The position numbers and the translations under genes were made by a program. The notes beneath the pieces were generated by a model, which did not search any database, was not told the origin of the DNA, and saw nothing but the letters and a program-made list of their open reading frames with translations. This document shows positions 1 to 5,099 of a stretch of 6,774 bases of DNA, in pieces (the stretch's first letter is position 1; every line of letters begins with the position of its first letter). Location: contig JAKSUU010000055.1 of NCBI GenBank assembly GCA_024408695.1, positions 1 to 6,774 on the forward strand, given 5' to 3'. This DNA is from Coriobacteriales bacterium (GTDB lineage Bacteria > Actinomycetota > Coriobacteriia > Coriobacteriales > QAMH01).

Positions 1-94
<94 letters not shown>

Positions 95-102
95 TCACTT
101 CA

Positions 103-127
103 CGCCTCCGCAAGGAAAGCGGAAGCG
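103..127 (-). promoter_or_regulatory. GC-rich hairpin in the tuf 5' leader
   Basis: On the minus strand, CGCTTCCGC (127-119), a 7-nt loop TTTCCTT (118-112) and GCGGAGGCG (111-103) form a 9-bp stem with a single G-U pair. It is conspicuously GC-rich in an otherwise AT-rich 171-bp spacer. It ends about 20 nt before the AGGAGG of tuf. No U-tract follows, so it is not a standard intrinsic terminator. A leader structure that affects mRNA stability, processing or translation is more likely. The function is inferred and only the pairing is seen. The rest of the spacer holds a U7 run right after tRNA-Met (241-235) and only a weak promoter candidate (TTGAAA at 208-203, 18 nt, TAATTT at 184-179). Confidence 0.5.
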
Positions 128-241
128 ATTTAAGCCTAAAACCTAATGATTTTTCGTTTTGAATGTTTAGCGTTTTAAAAATTACAGGTTAAAAAAAGCA
201 AATTTCAACATGCAAAACTTGGTAAATTCTAACCAAAAAAA

Positions 242-318
242 TGGTAGCGGCGACTGGATTTGAACCAGTGACAACACGGGTATGAGCCGTGCGCTCTAGC
301 CAACTGAGCTACACCGCC
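242..318 (-). tRNA. tRNA-Met (anticodon CAT, elongator type)
   Basis: This is a 77-nt cloverleaf with an encoded CCA. The acceptor GGCGGTG pairs with CGCCGCT, with a G-U pair at 1-72. The D stem is GCTC/GAGC, the anticodon stem CACGG/CCGTG with loop CTCATAC, and the T arm ACTGG-TTCAAAT-CCAGT. The anticodon CAT is at 284-282. The paired 1-72 position, the AGTTGGCTA D loop and the lack of the three G-C pairs in the anticodon stem argue against initiator tRNA. Overall similarity to elongator tRNA-Met argues against the lysidine-modified tRNA-Ile2, though this cannot be fully excluded by eye. It is the last tRNA of the cluster before tuf. Confidence 0.93.
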
Positions 319-344
319 CCGATTGCTCATCCTAAAAGTAAGGA

Positions 345-419
345 TGGTGCCTGTGACTGGATTTGAACCGGTGGCCTCTTCCTTACCAAGGAAGTGCTCT
401 TCCCCTGAGCTACACAGGC
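345..419 (-). tRNA. tRNA-Thr (anticodon GGT)
   Basis: This is a 75-nt cloverleaf with an encoded CCA. The acceptor GCCTGTG pairs fully with CACAGGC. The D stem is GCTC/GAGC, and the anticodon stem CTTCC/GGAAG has loop TTGGTAA. The anticodon GGT at 387-385 reads ACC/ACT Thr codons. The T stem is ACCGG/CCAGT, so pair 51-63 is a C-A mismatch in an otherwise perfect molecule. The gene lies 26 bp upstream of tRNA-Met and 34 bp downstream of tRNA-Tyr and is almost certainly part of one precursor transcript. Confidence 0.95.
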
Positions 420-453
420 ATAAATTTGCAATTATGCAAGCTAGCTGGTGATG

Positions 454-538
454 TGGTGGGCGCGCATGGATTCGAACCATGGTAGGCATAGCCAATGGGT
501 TTACAGCCCATCCCCTTTAGCCACTCGGGCACACGCCC
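454..538 (-). tRNA. tRNA-Tyr (anticodon GTA)
   Basis: This is an 85-nt type II tRNA with an encoded CCA. The acceptor GGGCGTG pairs with CGCGCCC. The D arm begins CCCGAGTGGC, the anticodon stem is ATGGG/CCCAT with loop CTGTAAA, and the T arm is CATGG-TTCGAAT-CCATG. The anticodon GTA is at 504-502. A long variable arm (13 nt, stem GGC/GCC) is the bacterial tRNA-Tyr hallmark. It is the first gene of the Tyr-Thr-Met cluster, so the cluster promoter should lie upstream, at positions above 538. Confidence 0.96.
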
Positions 539-610
539 ACAAAAGTTTAAGCACCTTAATATGTAGCTTTCAAGTTGCTGCTGTCTAATGTCTATAAACA
601 GCAATAAAAA

Positions 611-627
611 ATTATATGTTAAATTTA
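611..627 (-). promoter_or_regulatory. Candidate promoter core for the tRNA-Tyr-Thr-Met cluster
   Basis: The minus strand reads TAAATTTAACATATAAT, ending in a perfect -10 hexamer TATAAT at 616-611. The -35 is unclear: TTTACG sits 19 nt upstream of the -10 and is only a partial match. The predicted transcript would start about 65 nt before tRNA-Tyr. The same 17 nt occurs upstream of the antiporter gene, which supports a functional element. The remaining gap up to 810 holds two copies of a 33-bp palindrome and no gene. Confidence 0.45.
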
Positions 628-694
628 GTTTATATCGTAAAATTTGTTTATGTTTCACGGAGCCGGGTGTAGCCTAAACATTTTTTTTGAAAAT

Positions 695-727
695 TGGTAC
701 AAAATATATCAGGTATTATTTGTACCA
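695..727. repeat. 33-bp palindromic element, copy 1
   Basis: Identical to the copies at 771-803, 2558-2590 and 2621-2653 and in the same orientation. The ends are tggtacaaa and tttgtacca, a 9-bp perfect inverted repeat around an asymmetric centre containing tatcaggta. It lies 84 bp downstream of the antiporter stop codon. On the minus transcript it is followed by AATTTTC, only a poor U-tract. Possible roles are a 3'-end RNA hairpin, a protein binding site or a small REP/MITE-like element. No transposase is near. Confidence 0.85.
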
Positions 728-770
728 TTTCATAATATTATAACTAAAACATCGGGTCTGAACTGATAAG

Positions 771-803
771 TGGTACAAAATATATCAGGTATTATTTGTA
801 CCA
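771..803. repeat. 33-bp palindromic element, copy 2
   Basis: A perfect copy of the 33-bp element, starting 76 bp from copy 1 with a 43-bp spacer. Seven bases separate it from the stop codon of the antiporter gene (TAA at 813-811), so in the antiporter mRNA it would form a hairpin immediately after the coding region. No U-run follows, so it would be an atypical terminator. Confidence 0.85.
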
Positions 804-810
804 GGAGGAA

Positions 811-2415
811 TTAGTTTGCGTTTTCGTTAGTAGAAACTTTTCTTTCCTCGACTGAAACGCCAACCGTTTTCTTTAAAATAATTAGAGTTGCAATTGTTAA
901 AACCGCACCTATTGCTAAGCAAAGAATAACATTTTGCGTAAAGCCCGCAATTATATATGTGACAAATGAAATCGCTGCAACTGTAAGCGCATAAGGAAGT
1001 TGTGTGCTTACATGCTCAATATGATCCACATTTGCACCCGCGGATGCCATAATTGTTGTGTCAGAAATTGGTGAGCAGTGATCGCCGCAAACTGCACCTG
1101 CAAGACAAGCAGAAATGCCAATTGTAAGTAGAACTGGCTCAGTTGTAAAGATAGAGACAACAATAGGAATTAGGATTCCAAACGTACCCCAACTTGTGCC
1201 TGTCGCAAAACCAAGTCCTAGGCCAACCAAGAAAATGATAGCTGGAAGCATCATGTAAAGCTCGGCTGCGGCACCTTCCATAAGTCCTGCGATAAATACA
1301 TCTGCACCAAGGGCACTTGTGAGAGACTTTAAGCAAAGTGCGAATGTGAGGATTAAAAGAGCTGGAATCATAGCTTCAAAACCCTTGATGAGGCAATCTG
1401 TGAGACCTTTAAGATTTACACGTCTGCGTGCTAAAAGATAAATAATGATGATAGCAAGCGCGATTAAGCAACCCCAAGGAAGCCCAACACTTGCATCGGT
1501 AGTACCAAAGGCAACAGCGAGATTCATGTATGTGGCCTCTCCTGCATCCGTAATCATTTCTGCATCCCAAAAACCACCGATGTAGAGCATGCCAACAATA
1601 CAAGAAGCAATTAAAACAACAATTGGAATGATCATATCAAAAACGCGAGCTTTTTCGTCCTCGATTGTATCCTCATTACCAAGAGAGCCAAGTTTGCCTT
1701 CTTTATATGCAGCAAGTTCGCTTTTTGCCATTGGTCCATAATCGAAACGGAAAAATACAAGTGCGAGAACAAATATGATTGTAAAAAGCGAGTAGAAATT
1801 ATATGGAATTGATGAGATAAAAAGCTGGATGCCGGTTACACCCGTGTCAAGAGAAGATGCAGTTGCTGAAACAGCAGCAGCCCAAGATGAAATTGGAGAA
1901 ATGATACAAATAGGGGCAGCCGTTGCATCAATGATATATGAGAGCTTTGCGCGACTAACGTTTTTGGAATCTGTAACTGTGCGCATAACTGAACCAACAG
2001 TAAGACACGCAAAATAATCATCGATGAAGATTAGATATGAAAAGAAAACAGTCGCAAGTTGAACACCTACTCTACTGTGTACGTGTTTAGCTGCCCATCG
2101 ACCAAAGGCGGCACTGCCACCCGATGCATTTACAAGCGCTACAATGAAGCCAAGCATAATCAGGAAAAGATATATACCAGCATTCCATGGGTCACTTATA
2201 ACACCAATAAAGCCAACGGCAAGAGGTTCTTCCTCTGTGCCTGCATTGCTTAAAATGATATTGTTAATTGTGGCAACGGGATCAAATTGTGCAAGAAGCA
2301 AAGCTCCAACAAAGACCCCCGCAAATAACGAAAGGTAAGTTTTTTTGGTTATAAGCGCAAGAACAATAGCAATTACTGGAGGCAAAAGCGCCCACCATGT
2401 GCCTACAAATTCCAT
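811..2415 (-). CDS. NhaC-family Na+/H+ antiporter (integral membrane)
   Basis: This 534-residue, very hydrophobic protein is built from about ten or more membrane segments, for example near residues 9-22, 27-43, 79-95, 117-134, 205-223, 260-280, 315-329, 348-362, 388-404, 410-424, 473-490 and 495-514. Conserved-looking polar membrane motifs are IDDYFACLTVGSV (131-143), ATGTSWGTFG (404-413) and GDHCSPISDTT (444-454), the pattern of the NhaC antiporter family (PF03553). Such proteins exchange cytoplasmic Na+ for protons across the membrane, and some members couple this to carboxylate exchange (MleN type), so the exact substrate is inferred. The length is typical of the larger NhaC-like proteins. 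The start has GAGGGG five bases upstream (2426-2421). A -10-like TATAAT at 2449-2444 suggests the gene has its own promoter, separate from the BspA-like gene before it. Two 33-bp palindromes lie after its stop. Confidence 0.93.
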   Translation of the reverse strand: MEFVGTWWALLPPVIAIVLALITKKTYLSLFAGVFVGALLLAQFDPVATINNIILSNAGTEEEPLAVGFIGVISDPWNAGIYLFLIMLGFIVALVNASGGSAAFGRWAAKHVHSRVGVQLATVFFSYLIFIDDYFACLTVGSVMRTVTDSKNVSRAKLSYIIDATAAPICIISPISSWAAAVSATASSLDTGVTGIQLFISSIPYNFYSLFTIIFVLALVFFRFDYGPMAKSELAAYKEGKLGSLGNEDTIEDEKARVFDMIIPIVVLIASCIVGMLYIGGFWDAEMITDAGEATYMNLAVAFGTTDASVGLPWGCLIALAIIIIYLLARRRVNLKGLTDCLIKGFEAMIPALLILTFALCLKSLTSALGADVFIAGLMEGAAAELYMMLPAIIFLVGLGLGFATGTSWGTFGILIPIVVSIFTTEPVLLTIGISACLAGAVCGDHCSPISDTTIMASAGANVDHIEHVSTQLPYALTVAAISFVTYIIAGFTQNVILCLAIGAVLTIATLIILKKTVGVSVEERKVSTNENAN

Positions 2416-2443
2416 GTTTTCCCCTCATCAATGATAAAAATAT

Positions 2444-2460
2444 ATTATATGTTAAATTTA
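2444..2460 (-). promoter_or_regulatory. Candidate promoter core for the antiporter gene
   Basis: The minus strand reads TAAATTTAACATATAAT, with the -10 hexamer TATAAT at 2449-2444, about 30 nt before the ATG of the antiporter gene. It is identical over 17 nt to the element upstream of tRNA-Tyr. No good -35 is visible (TTGCTT is 20 nt upstream). The A/T tract just upstream may act as an UP-like element. This would place transcription start about 20 nt before the start codon. Confidence 0.45.
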
Positions 2461-2557
2461 TTTTTTAGAAAGCAAAACACTGGGAGCGGGGGTAAATGTT
2501 CACATTTTGACATAGATGGATTTTATAAATGAACAAATATAACTTTGACCTGGGAAT

Positions 2558-2590
2558 TGGTACAAAATATATCAGGTATTATTTGTACCA
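2558..2590. repeat. 33-bp palindromic element, copy 3
   Basis: A perfect copy in the same orientation as the others. It is preceded by tgacctgggaat, a flank it shares with copy 4, which starts exactly 63 bp further on. It lies between the end of the BspA-like gene and the antiporter promoter, so it could act on either. Confidence 0.85.
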
Positions 2591-2620
2591 ATATTAATAA
2601 CTTTCCGCTGACCTGGGAAT

Positions 2621-2653
2621 TGGTACAAAATATATCAGGTATTATTTGTACCA
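2621..2653. repeat. 33-bp palindromic element, copy 4 (abuts a stop codon)
   Basis: A perfect copy whose last base (2653) directly touches the TAG stop (2656-2654) of the BspA-like gene. Its flank tgacctgggaat is shared with copy 3. In the minus-strand mRNA the 9-bp stem would begin at the first base after the stop codon, where a terminating ribosome would cover it. Confidence 0.85.
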
Positions 2654-4957
2654 CTAAGAACCTGGATACTTAACGTAAATCATGCCCCCTTGTACTGGGC
2701 CATAACAGACAATCAGGCCTTCGCCAGGAGCATGTATCATTTGGCCTCCACCAGCATAAATTCCACAAAGCGTGGTGCTTACGCATATATCACCAGGTAC
2801 TGGATTGTATGTTCTAGGCCAATTCAAAAAAGTATAAGTTGTTCCAATGTGAGCATGAACGCCTGCACATGCATAACTAACAAGTCCTGCTGCATCATAA
2901 GCATCTGGACCTGCTGCTCCCCAGGCATAGGGTTTTCCTAACTCGGCCTGGGCGCGACTAAAAATTTCGGCGGGCTGTGGTACTGGAGAAGGTGGAGGTA
3001 GCTCTCCTGTAAAATAGCCGTGACCAGATAAACCTTGATCTTCGCGAGCATAGCTTATATCTACATGCGAAGGATCATACGCTGTTCCCGCGCCTCCAAC
3101 TAAACTTGTAGCGCCTGCAAACATGTCTTCGCCATCCCCTGCCCAAGCGGTACCAAATGAGCAATATATAGATGTTAGAGAACTACAAGAATCAAACATA
3201 TGCTTAAAATTAGTAACTGAAAATGTATTAAACCCTTGCAAATCTAACAAAACCAGTTTTTCACACTTATAAAACATGCGCTCCATAGTTGTGACATTTG
3301 AAGTGTCAAAATTTGAGCCAAAGGTAATGCCTTGCAGTTTGCTTGTCGCAGAATAAGGTGCCGTTTCGTCGTAACCAAACATATAACTCATATCGGTGAC
3401 ATTTGTCGTGTTAAAGGCAGATAAATCTAACCAAATAAGAGAAGAACAAAAGTCGAACATATGGTTCATCAATGTTACAGATGATGTGTCTATATCTCCA
3501 AAAAATATGTCTTCGAGACTAAAGCACCCATAAAACATCCAAGAAAAACTTGGGCAATTAGATGTATTAAAGTTGCTCAAATCAAGAGTTTTAAGAAGTT
3601 GACAACTATTAAACATACTTTCCATGCCATGCTTGGCAGGGTCGAATGCAAAATTCAAATTTGAAATTCCTTCAATACTTTCTAATTTATGAAATCCATC
3701 AAACCACCACGCAGATTGACTTATTTCATAATCTTTCATAGAAGAATCAAAAATAACAGCATTATAAAGATTTGCATAAATTGAGCCTGTCATCCATGGA
3801 ACTTCAGTCTTTTGAGTTGCGTTTTCAGCGTTCAAAAGAAGATGGTCGCCTGTTGCAAAGTCTTTTCCATAATAGAATGTAAGCTTATAGCGGTTGCTTC
3901 CGTTTGGCTGGGCTCTTACATAGGCACCATAAATTGACCAGTAAAAATCCTTTGAGTCGGTCGAGCCGTCTTCCCAGGCATAACCTGTAGTTGGCTTAAG
4001 ATTTACCGTGTATGTGCCAATATCTGTAGCGGTAATATCTCCACCAGTTTGTATGACACTTGCATCAAGTTCAACGCCGGTTACAGGCGAGCCTGTATAC
4101 TCCATTTTTTCATGGATGGTAACTGTAGGGATTAGATTGAGCTCAACATTTTCAAAAGTCATGTGCTTTTGAACAGTGAAATCTTCAGTGTCGTAAGCTG
4201 CAACTGCACCTGCAAAATGTATGTGACCTGTTGTGTTTTGCGGGGCCATTACAGTGTATTCGCCAGTTTCGTCTGTATATACAACCGGGCAGGATCTACC
4301 GTCGGTCGTAAAAAATTGAACACTAACATCTTCTAATGGATCATGAGTCAGCGAAGAAAACGCTTTGCCAGTAATTGCGCATTCTTCCTGCAGTGAAAAA
4401 TCAAGACTAATTGGGCTTTGTCCAATAAGGTCCTGGGCAGTTTCCACAAGCATATCGGTTTGAATGCTAATTATATGAACATTATTATCTATATATAGAG
4501 GGTTGTCGAAATTTTGAGTCGTTTGAGCTACTCCATTAAAAATTTCTCTATCGTCATATTTAATAATCCAGTTTGCACCTGCTGTATCTGCAGTCTCTGT
4601 AACTGTTAAGCCGTAAAACGCAAGTGAGCTATCTTCGCTAAAATATTGAATGTATCCGTCTTCTATTTGTATATCCTGTCCGATTTTTGCGGTAAATTTT
4701 GGAGAAACGGTGTTTTCTAATTTTTGAGCACTTGCAGTAAAGGAGTTTAAATTTAGTGCACATGCAGAAATTCCTACAACTGCCAAAACAGCAAACAAGG
4801 AAAAAAGGGGTTTTTTATGTTTGCGAAAAAGAAACAGCAGAATTACAACAACAAGAAATGCAGAAACTATACTGAAAAATAATGATGCATCTCCGGTATC
4901 ACTTGAACCCGCAGCATTTGCACTTACAAATTCAATTGTAGATGTAACTGTTTGCAT
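2654..4957 (-). CDS. BspA-like (DUF285) surface protein with degenerate NlpC/P60 domain
   Basis: This protein has 767 residues counted from the second of two adjacent Met codons. That ATG is 7 nt from AGGAG (4969-4965), against 4 nt for the first (4960). Domain order: an N-terminal stretch with DTGD (20-23), a hydrophobic segment 26-44, a basic RKHKK (45-49), a second hydrophobic segment 50-67 resembling a signal peptide and ending ASA (75-77), a region without recognised domain, a carboxypeptidase-regulatory-like domain (about 194-277), an Ig-like domain with YTGSPVTGV and YTVNLKPTTGYAW (about 278-344), BspA/DUF285 repeats (about 419-649; motif M..MF..C..L..LDLS.FNTS.VT), a Pro-rich linker (653-663) and an NlpC/P60-type domain (664-767). 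BspA-type proteins are exported adhesins or surface proteins. The peptidase domain has DAAGL where DCSGL is expected and TLCGIY where an H-C/V-GIY is expected, so hydrolase activity is unlikely. It is probably co-transcribed with the zinc-ribbon gene 142 bp upstream. Function is inferred. Confidence 0.88.
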   Translation of the reverse strand: MQTVTSTIEFVSANAAGSSDTGDASLFFSIVSAFLVVVILLFLFRKHKKPLFSLFAVLAVVGISACALNLNSFTASAQKLENTVSPKFTAKIGQDIQIEDGYIQYFSEDSSLAFYGLTVTETADTAGANWIIKYDDREIFNGVAQTTQNFDNPLYIDNNVHIISIQTDMLVETAQDLIGQSPISLDFSLQEECAITGKAFSSLTHDPLEDVSVQFFTTDGRSCPVVYTDETGEYTVMAPQNTTGHIHFAGAVAAYDTEDFTVQKHMTFENVELNLIPTVTIHEKMEYTGSPVTGVELDASVIQTGGDITATDIGTYTVNLKPTTGYAWEDGSTDSKDFYWSIYGAYVRAQPNGSNRYKLTFYYGKDFATGDHLLLNAENATQKTEVPWMTGSIYANLYNAVIFDSSMKDYEISQSAWWFDGFHKLESIEGISNLNFAFDPAKHGMESMFNSCQLLKTLDLSNFNTSNCPSFSWMFYGCFSLEDIFFGDIDTSSVTLMNHMFDFCSSLIWLDLSAFNTTNVTDMSYMFGYDETAPYSATSKLQGITFGSNFDTSNVTTMERMFYKCEKLVLLDLQGFNTFSVTNFKHMFDSCSSLTSIYCSFGTAWAGDGEDMFAGATSLVGGAGTAYDPSHVDISYAREDQGLSGHGYFTGELPPPSPVPQPAEIFSRAQAELGKPYAWGAAGPDAYDAAGLVSYACAGVHAHIGTTYTFLNWPRTYNPVPGDICVSTTLCGIYAGGGQMIHAPGEGLIVCYGPVQGGMIYVKYPGS

Positions 4958-4997
4958 CATTGCACTCCTAAATACTCAAAATGAACAGTTTATAAAC
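4951..4997 (-). repeat. Duplicated RBS/start region, copy B (at the BspA-like gene)
   Basis: These 47 bp match 5042-5088 at 42 of 47 positions, 91 bp apart. The unit contains a TTTATAAA block, TTTTGAGTATTTAGGAG, the 7-nt spacer, ATG and the next codons' CAAA. This copy provides the start signals of the BspA-like gene. Confidence 0.85.
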
Positions 4998-5048
4998 ACT
5001 TGAAACACTTAGGGACGGTAACCTTGGTGTTGCAAAGTGAATTTGCAT
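4968..5048 (-). CDS. Possible 26-residue leader ORF before the BspA-like gene
   Basis: An ATG at 5048-5046 has AGGAG (5060-5056) at an ideal 7-nt spacing and opens 26 codons, starting MQIHFATPRL and ending YKLFILSI. The stop TAG (4970-4968) overlaps the AGGAG that serves the BspA-like gene, so translation of the two could be coupled. The signals are a duplicate of the BspA-like gene's own start region. The peptide has no recognisable family, and its end is encoded by the second copy of the duplication. It may be a genuine upstream ORF or merely a by-product of a tandem duplication that left an orphan start. Confidence 0.35.
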   Translation of the reverse strand: MQIHFATPRLPSLSVSSVYKLFILSI

Positions 5049-5088
5049 AATTGCACTCCTAAATACTCAAAATAAACGATTTATAAAT
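5042..5088 (-). repeat. Duplicated RBS/start region, copy A (upstream)
   Basis: Partner of 4951-4997 (42 of 47 identical). The 44 bp between the copies contain a short direct repeat of AAGTGTTT and the palindrome GGTTACC. This copy lies just after the zinc-ribbon gene's stop and supplies a working-looking RBS and ATG for a 26-codon ORF. Confidence 0.85.
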
Positions 5089-5099
5089 TATTGCCTATA

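Noticed and set aside
229..658. Minus-strand open frames of 88 and 82 codons in this region.
   Set aside because: They run through the tRNA genes and read their conserved stems. No ribosome-binding site or protein family supports them.
650..688. Plus-strand ATGTTT...AAACAT followed by eight T's, resembling a terminator.
   Set aside because: The stem is only six A/T-rich pairs with a poorly paired 20-nt interior, and no plus-strand gene lies upstream to need it.
695..803. The 33-bp elements as Xer/dif recombination sites.
   Set aside because: The arms do not resemble the dif consensus, and four copies within 2 kb would make the region unstable if Xer acted on them.
803..814. Perfect AGGAGG followed by aatta on the plus strand, like the RBS of tuf.
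   Set aside because: Only a four-codon TTG frame follows, so it does not serve a gene. It is probably chance next to repeat copy 2.
1139..2338. Several 60-65 codon open frames on both strands inside the antiporter gene.
   Set aside because: They are alternative-frame shadows of a strongly conserved membrane protein gene and have no start signals of their own.
2558..2653. Two 33-bp palindromic repeats with a 30-bp spacer look like a minimal CRISPR array.
   Set aside because: Part of the spacer is itself a duplicated flank, the other pair has a 43-bp spacer, there is no third unit or leader, and no cas gene is visible.
5008..5025. A cttagggacggtaacc fragment reminiscent of ends of REP-associated or IS elements.
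   Set aside because: Too short to assign, with no transposase, second end or target duplication in the window.
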